A stretch of 64,000 nucleotides of DNA from Massarina eburnea CBS 473.64 (taxonomy: Eukaryota > Ascomycota > Dothideomycetes > Pleosporales > Massarinaceae): the NCBI GenBank assembly GCA_010093635.1, contig MU006776.1:1099153-1163152 (forward strand), read 5' to 3'. The translations under genes were made by a program, and so were the position numbers. The notes below the pieces were generated by a model. The model saw nothing but the letters and a program-made list of their open reading frames with translations, was not told the DNA's origin and ran no database searches. This document shows positions 54,129-64,000 of this stretch, one piece after another; within the stretch, counting starts at the first letter, position 1, and every line of letters begins with the position of its first letter.

Positions 54129-55132
54129 TTACACTTTTCCGGGCGCACTGAAACCTACACGTGTGTTAGAGTTTAGTTCTAAAATTCCCGATGTTGAACG
54201 AGAGGCGTGCAACCCACCGCTAGAACCATCTTGCTTCGTGAACTTAGTGAATGGTGACCGTTCATCACTATAGCTAGCAAACGGGGATTTGCTGACATCA
54301 AAAGATACCACACGGCGGTGCGAACTATGTGTAGAGGGCGTGCCGAAGATTGGACGAGCGCTCTGCGTTGGTGAGTTGGCATGGATGTAAGTAGGGACGC
54401 CGTATCGTAGCTTCGAAGACTTTGAGAACTTTGAAATGTTGGATGGAGTATCTTTGGTTGGTGTCTGCAAACTTTCACTGTGTGAATTGGGACGTGGTTG
54501 CGGTGATACTAAGGTGCGGCGAGGGGACTCAGTGGATATCGGAGGCACCGGAATAGTAGATTTCGATGTCCCGAGAGCTTGTTCGAGGCGCGAGAGCTGA
54601 CTGAAATTTTGGGTCTGGGGTTAGCAAAGATCACGCATACTCTTTTTCGTATGCTACAGTGCCTCAAAGCCATGTGGGTGATCCGCTACGTACATGGTCA
54701 TTGTGGCCAGACTATCGTTGATAGGTCTGAAATGCGTCTGGATATCGCACGAAGAGGTGCAAGAGCAGGCATTCTGTGGAGGAAGCTTGCCCGACACACG
54801 GTCCTCGGCTGGTTCTGACAGCGGTGATTCATGTTTCCCTTCCCGAGTATTTGGCGATTTTCGTTCCGCACATCCATCGACAGGACTCTGCACTGCTTGG
54901 ATACGATCCGATTCGGAAGAAGGAGAATCGCTACTTGGTGGTGTGTTGAAAGCCATTTCTAGCTCTGCGATGCGACTGTTCGCAGCGTCGAGGCTGTGTT
55001 TGAGCCCCGATCTAAAGGTCAGCGTGAGAAGTCAGCGTGCGTATCATACATAGCATATACGTTAGCGTACACTTCATCCTTCAACTCGGTGAGAGCAGTG
55101 ATAATGGTGTGGAGACTGATTTCGGACAGCAT
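54129..55132 (-). CDS. coiled-coil protein of unknown function
   Basis: Exons 55132-55071, 55011-54694 and 54600-54129 encode 283 aa. The first 45 residues form a heptad-like helix (LHTIITALTELKDEV / SGLKHSLDAANSRIAELEMAF). A Ser/Pro/Glu-rich disordered segment follows, with a Cys pair (ACSCTSSCD). A short second helix (IQLSRLEQALG) sits at the second junction. The C-terminal half is Ser/Thr/Pro-rich with many SP/TP sites (ESPRRTLVSPQPR, TPTKDTPSN, GTPSTHSSHRR) that look like proline-directed kinase targets. No family recognised. The layout would suit a cytoskeleton- or cell-cycle-linked adaptor, but that is a guess. Divergent from nothing; its upstream flank faces the 55.3-kb gene's 3' end. 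Confidence 0.6.
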
Positions 55133-55327
55133 GGCTAATCAAAATAGTTGTTGGGTGGGAAGTGGTCGGTGTCCAAATGCTTGATTTCACAGAAGCGCGC
55201 TGGACGCAACTTATTGGAAGGAGCGTTGGGTGTTTGAGGGTGTAAACAGTGAAGGTGCTAGTCATGGTTCGACGTCATTCCTTATTCCTTAGCACCTGCC
55301 CCACCTTTACCATCGTTCTCCCAAGTA

Positions 55328-56399
55328 TTATTTAGACTGCAAGACCTTCGCTTGTGAGAATGCTACCGCAAACTCATTGTGATCCCATTCTTCATTTTCG
55401 TTATCCTCTTCAAAGACAAATCTCGAGCCTTCAAATTCAGTCTTATAGGGGGGGTTTACCGACGGCCCCTGGACTTCTATCTGCAGGACTTCACGAAGCC
55501 GCTCATCTCTCACTCGACAGTTGGCTGCCAACCATCGTGCCCCAAGGGCTATACGCTGCTCTGTGGTTGGAGAGAAAGTCAGCAAAGCTCTTTCCCAACA
55601 CCGTGCAGACATGTCATCACTGAAGTTTTACTGCTTTAGAGATGCGTTTTCGGGCTGACGTACCCCTTGTCTTCTGCTCAACAGCCATGAATGCAGGTCG
55701 CCAACTTCCCCATGGCCTGTCAGGTTTGATCGGCAAAGTGAGAATTTCGAGATTAGGGTAGCGTTGGAGGAGTTTAGAGCTTCGACCCACGATGTTAGGC
55801 CAGAAGACTCTTCTCCACCAGTAGCCCATTACTTCCATGTCATCGTTATCTGAATGTAAATAGCACAAAGTCAGTACATCTCTCCCTTTTCTAACCATAC
55901 CTTTAAACCAATACTACGTACATATCCCACGTCCTGCCTCCATTGTGAAAACGATATGGTGTATTAACTCGCGGTAGCAGGCTGCAAAATCGGAGTTGCC
56001 CATTGAAAAACTAAAGATATTACGCCCGAAGAGGACTACTGAGCTTTCTGCGTGGAGTTGACGGCACAACCTCAACATACTAATTGAGATCACTTGACTG
56101 ATTCTTCGAGGTTCGACGGGGCCATGACCTTTGTATCTAATGTGCCGTCCTGTGGGGATAGTTAGTAATGTGTCAAATGTCTTGCCGTGGAACATAACAA
56201 GACTTTTGACACAGTACCGTAGAAAAATGCCTACCTTCGAGATCTAGGCGTGTTGAGTAGATATAGGGAGACTGAACTAGAATCGCTCCCGGCACTATCA
56301 GAGCGAAGTTGAAAATGTGTTCTCTTAATTCGGAGGGTAAATCCAGGAAGCCAATCTTCTCTGGGTCTGCTTTATGCGACTGTGTCCACTCCAGGCTCA
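55328..56399 (-). CDS. 2EXR/F-box-like fungal protein, 5' end unresolved
   Basis: Minus-strand exons 56399-56235, 56149-55922, 55849-55664 and 55587-55328 give about 279 aa. The N-terminal FLDLPSELREHIFNFALIV resembles the short F-box-like/2EXR start (LPxELRxxI) common in fungal proteins of unknown role. Later segments include LRLCRQLHAESSVVLFGRN, also typical of that group. No ATG begins the first exon: an in-frame stop precedes GTG 56400, but an acceptor (TTTCCAG) ends at 56400, so a further 5' exon with the ATG is likely, perhaps ATG at about 56459 with a weak GTTCTG donor. The last junction uses GTACGT...AAAGAG and is also tentative. C-terminus acidic. Confidence 0.5.
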
Positions 56400-56896
56400 C
56401 TGGAAACTATTCAATTTATAAGCCATCTCCTCCATTTCCGTGAGCAGAACGCACAATTGACTCCATCTTTCACGCTTTGTGTTGGAAACGTCGTAAAGTA
56501 AGGGCTAGAGGAACAAAAATGGTGCTGTATGGCGCAACAGGCCGAAATATTACACGCTTGAGGAGGAAAAAAGTGGAGGCAAGAACCCCGCTCGAGGAAG
56601 AGGTATTCGGTTAGAATGTGTTCAAATTAAGATTAAAGCTCACGTGACGTAATCCTTCGTGCATGTGGCTTCCCGGTCTGTCAATGGCATCATCAATTCT
56701 TCTCGCACTTGTCACAGCATTTGGTGCATGAAAGCGGCGAAAAATACATGTAACATTCCCTCACTTGTCCTCACTATCACAATACGCCAAGATCGTAATA
56801 TACGGCGGCAGCATCACCAGTCATCTGATCTCGTATGATCGTTCCCGGACTAAGCACTTCGCTTCGGTTAAATACTGCAAATATCAATCAACTACA
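56400..56896. promoter_or_regulatory. divergent promoter region, 2EXR-like gene / Zn2Cys6 regulator
   Basis: About 500 bp between two divergent genes. A CACGTGACGT sequence at 56641-56650 combines an E-box-type core with a CRE-like half. The left 100 bp may include the missing first exon of the 2EXR-like gene. Confidence 0.4.
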
Positions 56897-59386
56897 ATGG
56901 TTGGAAGCACTCCAGCAGATCGTCGGAATGGAAAACCTGCTTCCTGCGAGCCTTGTAGACTGAATAAGACAAAGTGTGATCATGGTAAGTCACGTGTCGC
57001 AACATTCACTGTGCAGCGCTTTTCGAAGAGATGTATTGATTCGGCTTTTTGCCACTTTGTAGCATATCCTAAATGTGATCGATGCGTTCAAAGAGGCATC
57101 GTGGACAAGTGTTTCTATCATCCTGCGCCTTTGACAAAGCAGCGAACCGCCGATAATGAAGGATCTCGACAGAAAGAGCCCTCAAGCTCCCGGCCGGTCA
57201 AACGAAAGTGAGTAGCTCTTCCCACGAATTCAAGGTTATTCTAACTGTCCAGGCGAATATATGCGCCTGTTCCGGATACATTTGGAGCCGACCCCTTCTC
57301 CCAAAATGGGAAATTTACAGACGCTGTAGCCGTTGAAACCTACCGTCCCGGTTATCTCGGACCAACTAGCTACGAAGCCAATCTTCCTAAAGATGAGTTG
57401 TCTCCGATCCTCCACAACCGAGAGGCTTCAGTGGAGTCTGAAACTGATCTCGAGATGGCCCATCAGCATCCCTTGACTAAATCGATGCGTATGCAAATGA
57501 CTACGGATATCCTCAAGACCTTTCGATACTACTCCACTATCAAAGAACTAGTAGTTTGGCACGGGCTGCATTGTCAAGCGGGAACTATCCCATTGCCATT
57601 TGATGTCGGGCTTATCCAGGCGCTCCAACCCACTGTTGATCGGTACAATCTAACTCACTCAGTCCCGGACCCGCGATTAGTGACGTCAGTTTTGGAGAAT
57701 AGCAGCAAACCGCTAGAGATCACGCAGTCGTTGAAAGCTTGTGATTTTCACAGGACTTGTACTGGTGATAATATCCGATTGGAAACAATCGGGGTTCTGC
57801 TTGCTACAGCGGGCAGAGCGCTGTCATTTGGGTCATGCTCGCATCTTATAAACGACCAAACCAATCCCGGCCTACGATCGAAACTAGTCGATGAATTGTT
57901 ACGTGCTAGTGTAAGTCCTACCTTCTACGTAGAAGATATATTTACTAAATCATGGTCTTCATTTTTAGACGAGCTGTGTAATCCTTTGTTCAATGATCAC
58001 TCCTGTGAATGATCTCCTGACATGGCTTCTCTTTGATAACTACTATTTGACCATAATGGTCTGCGGTTTCTCAGGTACACTTCTTATCCCATCCCTAATT
58101 ATTTTCATATAATTAATAAACCACAGCCCCTCCATCATACCGCCGCATGGGTGAGCTCAATACCCAGATCTACGCCCTCGGCGTTCACCGCGAATCAAAC
58201 ACCCCAAACCTTCCTGCCTGGCTTCTCGAAACTCGTAGACGAATCTTCTGCTCCTCATACATGCAAGACAAGACAATCTCCACTTTCCTGGGCCGACCTA
58301 TTCGAATGAGCAAGAGACATACCGATATCAAGATGCCTCTTGACTTGAGCGATGAAGAACTCATGGCCGATGAAGCGACTTTTAATAAAGCCGTGGGGAG
58401 ACTAGATGCGAATGGATGGAATACTGGAGGCAGGTATTTGAGGGCTTCATGGGTTGTAAGTGGTTACTCAGCGATGAAGACCATGTGCTCACTTTAGAAC
58501 AGCGTATCCGGTACATCTCTAGCCAATTTCTCGAAGAGATTCTGGACTTCGCTCTCGTAAAAGTAAATGAAAACGTTGAGGAGCAACTACTGTAGATCTC
58601 TCACCCTCATGTTGTTCAGCTACCTGACCATGCCAACACAGAGACATATCCACCCGTATCCATTCAGCCTGGACATCCTTCCCATCTCATCTGCACTACG
58701 ATCCGCACTGCTGGTCCACGTCGCTTCTCCCCGGTATCTGTCTGATGCTCGTCGTAGTCCATCAAACACACTGGTACACCGAATTCATGATTCGCAAACT
58801 CCTCGCGCACACGCAGCCCCTAACCTCCAACCTCGAGCTCCTCCGCGTATCCACATCCCTTCTCTCCAACACGCTCACACTTGGCAGACTTCGCGACTGG
58901 CACTACGACGTCCAAAAAGACTTCCTCATGCAAGTCATACTCTTCGGCATTCCGAGTGCAAGCATCCTAGCCAGCGCACTCCAAGAACAACAACGTACCA
59001 CCTTGCCCTTTCCACCCTCCATCTCGCGCGCAGAAATAATTCGCATGCTCTCCGTCCTGATCTCGCACCTTGAAGCTGCAGCACATCTTGACTCTAGCAA
59101 TGCACGCCCGGGCGAAGCAAACTACAATCTCTGCAGGAAGGCATGTAAAGCGTTTACGAAGGTGATGGACAACGTTCTTGACCCGAAGCCGAAAGAGGGG
59201 AGTGATATTGCACCAACGAGTGCAGATCTAGACTTGGATCTAGATTTGGGGTTGGATTTGGATATCTTTGCGGCGCCGGGGCTGGAGGCTTTTGAAGGAA
59301 TAGATTTTTCGGGGGTTAGCGAGTTAGGAGGCGGAGGTGGGGATGATGGGATTGATTGGGGGACGATGGTGCAATGGACGATGTGA
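56897..59386 (+). CDS. Zn2Cys6 fungal transcription factor
   Basis: Seven exons, 56897-56984, 57063-57207, 57253-57910, 57969-58074, 58127-58455, 58503-58591 and 58642-59386, encode 719 aa. The binuclear cluster is CEPCRLNKTKC followed by DHAYPKCDRCVQRG and DKC, split by intron 1 between the third and fourth Cys; a basic KR tail follows. The central region is the fungal-specific domain: GVLLATAGRALSFGS, DLLTWLLFDNYYLTIM, PPSYRRMGELNTQIYALG, RRRIFCSSYMQDKTISTFLGRP, and, after the sixth 50-nt intron, IHSAWTSFPSHLHYDPHCW. The C-terminus has an acidic Asp/Leu repeat (DLDLDLDLGLDLD), a plausible activation domain. The target genes are unknown; no biosynthetic cluster is adjacent. Confidence 0.85.
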
Positions 59387-59500
59387 TTTCAAGGGTGGAT
59401 GATGAGAAGTGGCAAAGCACACGCAAATTATTGACGATACACAATATCCTTATACACAATCTCTGTACTTCCTATCTCTTTTCCAGACGGACAAACTCAA

Positions 59501-59917
59501 TCATACTTTTACCCTCTTCTTCCTGTCTATCTCCACTTCATCTTCTCTCATCCTCTTCGCCTCTCTCGCAATACTACTACGCTCACAGCTCTCCGTATGC
59601 CTCACATATCCATTCCACCTAATACCTTCCTCAAGATACCTCATCACTGGATCTGGCTCCTCTAGGATCGGGCTCGTATTTTCATAGACTTCGCCTGTAT
59701 GTTTGATATGCCATTTTGGATGTGGAGATGGGAGCAGTAATACCGGGGTACGGACCGAAGACGCGGGGGAGTACGCATCCCTTATCGTCATATTGACTCG
59801 TTCTGAACAGGGTGAGACGCCGGCGAAAGGGTGGATGTTCGTAGCATTGGTCGTTTGACAGTTCGCGGTTGACGGTTCCGACGTGGTTGGGGGGTGGGAG
59901 GGTGGCGAAGAAGACAT
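59501..59917 (-). CDS. small hypothetical protein
   Basis: A single minus-strand frame of 138 aa from ATG 59917. It starts Ser/Pro/Thr-rich, then a more ordered middle (FAGVSPCSERVNMTIRDAY, LLLPSPHPKWHIKHTGEVYE) and a charged, nuclear-looking C-terminus (REAKRMREDEVEIDRKKRVKV). No family recognised. It converges with the Zn2Cys6 regulator (115 bp between stops). The middle has protein-like character, but the gene could be a chance frame. The frame extends upstream only to a TTG at 59965. Confidence 0.4.
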   Translation of the reverse strand: MSSSPPSHPPTTSEPSTANCQTTNATNIHPFAGVSPCSERVNMTIRDAYSPASSVRTPVLLLPSPHPKWHIKHTGEVYENTSPILEEPDPVMRYLEEGIRWNGYVRHTESCERSSIAREAKRMREDEVEIDRKKRVKV

Positions 59918-60188
59918 TATCGTATATTGCTTGGATTCCGTAGTAGACGCCTTATAGAGACTCAAGTAGGTGATAAGGGCGACGCTTGGTATCGGTATTC
60001 CAACGTCTGGGTGTAGAAAGTAGTGATACTCTTTGTTTGTCAGTGCAGCAGTGCCGGATGCAAATGTTAGGCGAGCGAGGAAACGTGATTACGCGAGACA
60101 AAGGATTGTGGGACGCGTGGAATGTGGATGGGAATGTTTGGCCATGGCATGAATGCAGCCGCGCGGCAAGAATTAATTGCATATGCAT

Positions 60189-61764
60189 CTATACACTGAT
60201 CGTTTTGAAGACACTGTTTGGTTGTTAGAGGTGCTTTCGATGATCGAGATGAGACATACCCAAACCCACTTCCGCCCGTCGCCATGACCGCGCCTGGGAT
60301 CTGCGGATGCCAGTGCGCCTCCTTGACTTGCTCCATATAATGCACAAACAGCAATTGTGGCGGTACATCTTGTACACCTCCTGTATCCTTACTCTCCTCG
60401 TCGTCCAATTCGACTGCGAGATCCCACAGCGTGAGCGTGTTATCGCCTGCGCAAACCAGAACGATACTGTCGTCTGTCGGATGCCATTCCACAGCGGTGA
60501 TCTGCTCCTTATGAAAGGTGTACGATGCAACAGGTGAGGGTTTCTTTTCGCTTCCCACGGCGGTCTGCGGCTTCCACTGTCGAAGATCCCAGACTGCCCA
60601 CTCACCGTCGTCGGCACCGGTGGCGAGGAGATGTGCAGTCTGGTGCGACCAGGAGAGGACGTTGACGTCTGAATTGGAGACTTGGACACTGACGGCGGGC
60701 TTCCGCGACTTTGATCGCGCATCCCAAATCTTGACTGTGCCGTCGCTTGATGCAGAAGAAAAAACAGTTCTCTCGGTCGGTGACCACTGGATTTCTTCTA
60801 TGCTACCCTGGTGTCCGGTGAAGGGTGTCGTGTCCGTCACCCACCCACCACCCTGCGTCCGGGTTGTCGCAAAGATGTTGCCTGCGACGTCGCCCGTGAG
60901 GAGCTTACCCTCGGGAATGACAGGCGACCAGTCGAGCGCATATCCCTCGTTCGCCTTGTGCGCCCGTATCGTGGATATGGGCTTGTTCTGCGCGGGAGAG
61001 ATGGTGGTTCCGGGGACATCGAAGGCTGTGAGGTGGGGTGTAATGTCGTGGATGAGGACCTGCCCCGACTCGGTCATCGCTGCTGTGAGAGTAGTCGCTG
61101 GCTTCGCGGACGTGGCCTGTGGGAGTTGGTGTGCGCGTATGCGGTTCGTGCAGCTGGCCATGGGTATCGACTTGGTCTCTAGGATGGGATCTGAGCCCTC
61201 GTCGTCGGAGTCTTCCTCCTCTTCCTCCTCCTCGTCCCGTTCCATCCTTGACAAACTGCTCATCTTCATTACCATTATCTGGTTCTCTTTGTCCCGTCCC
61301 TGCGCTGCTTGCGTGCCTGCCACTGCGTAGACGGTTGCAGGATAGGTCTTGCGGTCGGACCCTAGACTGTCCGGTATTATGTCACAGGAAAGGCACGGCC
61401 AGGGCGCTTCCAGTGTGTGCAACATCTCGTATGTGGACAGATCGGGCGCGAGGGTCTCGCCGGCGGAGAGCTTGTGGCGGCCGGGTATGAAGGTGCCTTG
61501 ATCGACGTCCATGGCATCTGGAGATGTTAGCATCTATATTCCTAACCATCTTGCGCGAGACACACTCTCTTGCTCATCTGCCTCCCTCTCCGCATCTGGC
61601 CGCCCATCTACACCAGCCTCGAAGATCTCATCCTCGCTCTCGAACTCGTCCTCATATTCGTCCTCGAATTCCCCCCTCTCGTCATCGTCAATTTCCATGG
61701 GCCGCTCTCCATTTTTGATCGCATCCAGCTCTTTCTCGTCCGACTCTGCTGGTCTCTTCGCCAT
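60189..61764 (-). CDS. RRB1: ribosome assembly WD40 protein Rrb1/GRWD1
   Basis: Exons 61764-61566, 61517-60260 and 60213-60189 encode 493 aa. The last exon is only 25 nt and supplies VFKTISV, the conserved end; without it the protein would end in unrelated residues. The N-terminus is strongly acidic (EIDDDERGEFEDEYEDEF). Next comes the histone-binding-like segment (TFIPGRHKLSAGETLAPDL, LEAPWPCLSCDIIPD), an acidic loop, and about six WD repeats (GYALDWSP, VFSSASSDGTVKIWD, LLATGADDGEWAVWDLR, VEWHPTDDSIVLVCAGDNTLTLWD). It chaperones ribosomal protein L3 for loading onto pre-60S particles. Together with mrt4 it makes two 60S assembly factors in this window. Confidence 0.92.
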
Positions 61765-62335
61765 GGTGGAAAATGGGTATTCTATGTAACTGGGGGTCAA
61801 TCCGATGCAGGTACGACGTTCGAAAATATTTCCCGTGCCCCACCAGCGTCAACTCCGTTAACTCCGCGCGTCCACACATACCGCAGCATTCTGTGTGGGA
61901 TAAGCCCGGAGAACGGAGAAACATGGTTCCGGGACATTTTCGTATTCCAGGTTCGGCTTAGCGCGGCGATGCTACAGATGTGGGCAGCGCTCGTGTGCAT
62001 TAGGGCAAGGAGCTGGACTTGTGAAGAGACGGCGAGAGTATGTGGCATGAGTGGCATACTATTGAAGAAGCCCTTGAATAATCCTTGAAGTATATACAAT
62101 ACAAAAGTCGTGCTCATCGAAAACAAAGACCATCAACCATGTGACAATCTCCAGCCCATGAGCCCTATAAACTCCGTCCCGACGTCGGCCAAGTTGAGCA
62201 TTACCGAAAGCCTCCAAACCCCCCGGTGACAAGATCGCACGAAAGAAAAGACGAACAGATAGCACCTAAGTGCATCTTCAAAGAAAGGGAAGGAAGGAAG
62301 GGAAGGGATGGCAAAGAGCAAGCAATAGAGAAGCC
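61765..62335. other. intergenic, Rrb1 promoter and 3' flank of secreted protein
   Basis: 571 bp without a supported gene. The second secreted gene's last codons are followed by a GGTAAGG, so it could have one more exon here, but none with family content was found. Confidence 0.45.
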
Positions 62336-63281
62336 TTACCCAGAGTATTTGCGTGCCATGGCCATTTGGCTGCCGGCACATATCTCCCAAACAATTCCGC
62401 TGTTCGCTTTGCACCACCCGACGGGTGCAGGTACTGGGTTTCGTTCGTCTTTATTCGCCTCCGTCAGACCGTACTCAGGTATGGTATAGCTGGTTCGGTC
62501 GCAGTATTCACCGGGTTGGCACGCGAATACGGGACAGCCTGAAGCGCTACCGCACTGGTGTCCCTCATCCCAACCGGCGCAACCGCTCATATTAGTTGTC
62601 GTCTTCTCCAGGCAGTCGATGAAGCTGAGATCATAAGAGATTCCATTTCTCTCGCTATACTCAACGAGTATGGGCTTCGTATGGACCTTGGACGTGATTT
62701 GAAGTGAAATGCCACTATCATCGGGACAAGAGCGGATGGGCTCGGTATAGGTTTCTCCGGCAGCGATTTCGTGTCCATGGACGATCCCTCCACATTGTGG
62801 AGGGTTAACTGTAAGAAAGAGAGTGTAGTTACAGGAGTTATGGATGACAGTTAGACCCTCCCGATTGACAAGCGCATTGAAGTTGTGCGGTGACGCGGTC
62901 TTGGCAATAGCTGGGAGGGGCAACGGGTTGTACGTAGCACTCGGGCCAGGACCTCCCGTCTGCGAAGTAGGCAAGACAGTAGTTGTGCTCAGCGAGGATG
63001 TGACTGATCATGAGTATGTGGAGTCAGTGCATGTATCAATTGCATTCCGAACACCGGTGTTGCTTACCCGGCAGCGGTGGGGTTGATGTTGGTACGACGA
63101 CGAGCGACGAGCTAGTCGAAGCCAATGAAGATACGCCGCTGGCAACGTTGGTTGCAGTGACCCAGACGGTCTCCGTAACCGTGATGTCGGCGCAGCCGCG
63201 GACAGCTTGTGCAAGGAGGGCAGCGAGGAGCACGTTCATGACAAGCAGAAGACTGCCACGTTCATCGAAGTAGTTCAACAT
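62336..63281 (-). CDS. second secreted BYS1/thaumatin-like cysteine-rich protein
   Basis: Exons 63281-63068 and 63003-62336 encode 293 aa. A signal peptide starts at ATG 63281 or, more compactly, at 63239 (MNVLLAALLAQAVRG). A Ser/Thr/Val-rich linker (about 35-110) precedes the BYS1/thaumatin-like domain: LTVIHNSCNYTLFLTVN, a Cys-Gly-Gly, AAGETYTEPIRSCPDDSG, ISYDLSFIDCLEK, then a Cys-dense region (GCAGWDEGHQCGSASGCPVFAC, in parts) and WEICAGS. Layout and Cys spacing are close to the protein at 11.0-11.7 kb (CNYTV, DMSFIDC), so the two are paralogues or distant members of one family. Role unknown, extracellular. Confidence 0.75.
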
Positions 63282-64000
63282 GACTGTAACGAAGATCTTG
63301 GATTCGATGAGACTAATTTGAGCGTTGTGGTAGCCAGAGATGTGTTGTGGTGTTGGGAAGGTCGCTGGCAATGTGGGCGGGAGTGTTTGTGTGTTGACGA
63401 CAAAGCGGGTTGAGCGAGAAACAGGTGAAGCAGCGGCTGGGAGCTCGGACACTCAAAGGAAGGTGAAGGTGAAGGTGAAGGTGAGGGTGAGCGTTGAAAT
63501 GAGAAGAGCAGAGGCCGGGCGAGTATAATATAACGAGCAAGATTGCGACACGCCGCTCCGTGAATAGCACGCCCGCCACGGTGAATTGGGCCAGGGACTT
63601 GCGGCCACGCTCGTTTGCCAACGACTCTTTGCTTTGCTCTGATTGGCAGTGCATCAGCGCGTTTGCAATCTGCGACTTGTGTGTAACTGCAGGTACCCGT
63701 CTCAATCTCCTGAAAGCGGTCTTTTCTTCGTTCTTCTTGTATACATTGGATACTAAGATTCACGCGGGCATAGTGCAGCATGGGCCAACCAACAGTTTCA
63801 AGCATAGGCCCCTATCCGGGCCAATTGCATCCGCGCGACAAATGGAGGGCTGCCTGCAGACGTGATAAGTAAGGCGGAAATGAGGTGTAACTGCGCGTAA
63901 CCTACGTAGCGGGGTACAAGGAGGCCATGATACTGGCAGTCAAACGTGGCCAGATGCTTAGTCAAGACGACTGAACAAAGGCCTAGGCTCTAGGGCACTG
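63282..64000. other. intergenic at window end
   Basis: 719 bp upstream of the second secreted gene. Contains GGTGAA hexamer repeats at about 63460-63488. Long frames on the minus strand (63275-63805) show no family content. Confidence 0.5.

Noticed and set aside
1..64000. CRISPR array, operon, Shine-Dalgarno or prokaryotic terminator signals
   Set aside because: Spliced genes throughout show that this is eukaryotic nuclear DNA. No regularly spaced direct repeats with unique spacers were seen.

Overview
The window looks like nuclear DNA of a filamentous ascomycete, most probably a Dothideomycete (Pleosporales-like). The evidence is short introns of about 45-140 nt with GT..AG ends and CTRAC-type branch points, genes on both strands with 0.2-3 kb gaps, fungal-only families (Zn2Cys6 regulator, TRI12-type MFS pump, BYS1/thaumatin-like secreted proteins, Mdm10), and one DNA transposon mutated in the CpA-to-TpA pattern of repeat-induced point mutation (RIP). 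No rRNA, tRNA, CRISPR or prokaryotic signals were seen. The species assignment is inference. Every exon boundary below was worked out by hand from reading frame, splice consensus and remembered family patterns. No database search was run.

Layout. 1-9 kb is an accessory metabolic block: an AtuA-like (DUF1446) protein, a small EthD-domain protein, an aldo/keto reductase, a TRI12-type MFS transporter and a short-chain dehydrogenase. It resembles a small catabolic or detoxification cluster without a polyketide or peptide synthase backbone. 9-13 kb is gene-poor and holds one secreted BYS1/thaumatin-like protein. 13-20 kb is housekeeping: a Cwf23/DNAJC17-type splicing J-protein divergent from the tRNA pseudouridine synthase Pus4, an SLC35F-like transporter, and the vacuolar Rab Ypt7. 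20.6-32.9 kb holds a secreted S10 serine carboxypeptidase, transketolase, uracil phosphoribosyltransferase divergent from a fluoride exporter, an atypical SDR reductase, and the ribosome-assembly factor Mrt4 divergent from the ERMES subunit Mdm10. 35-41 kb holds a homeodomain regulator (Htf1/Phx1-like) with a long upstream region, and the serine palmitoyltransferase subunit Lcb2. After 3.2 kb without a gene come a proline/Arg-Ser-rich repeat protein, U1-70K divergent from mitoribosomal L51/mL43, and triosephosphate isomerase.

50.8-52.7 kb is a complete but dead Fot1/pogo-type Tc1-mariner element: TA target duplication, 89-bp inverted repeats, and a transposase remnant in one frame with many stops. 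It sits 130 bp upstream of the triosephosphate isomerase start and about 320 bp upstream of a Hot13-like CHY zinc-finger gene. 54-60 kb holds two unrecognised minus-strand genes, a seven-exon Zn2Cys6 regulator and a small hypothetical gene. 60-63.3 kb holds the ribosome-assembly WD40 protein Rrb1 and a second BYS1/thaumatin-like secreted protein.

The clearest unusual signals are the RIP-inactivated transposon, in which every TIR mismatch is a CpA/TpG-to-TpA change, the accessory cluster at 1-9 kb, and at least two introns that fit only as GC..AG introns. No wholly new system could be demonstrated from sequence alone.
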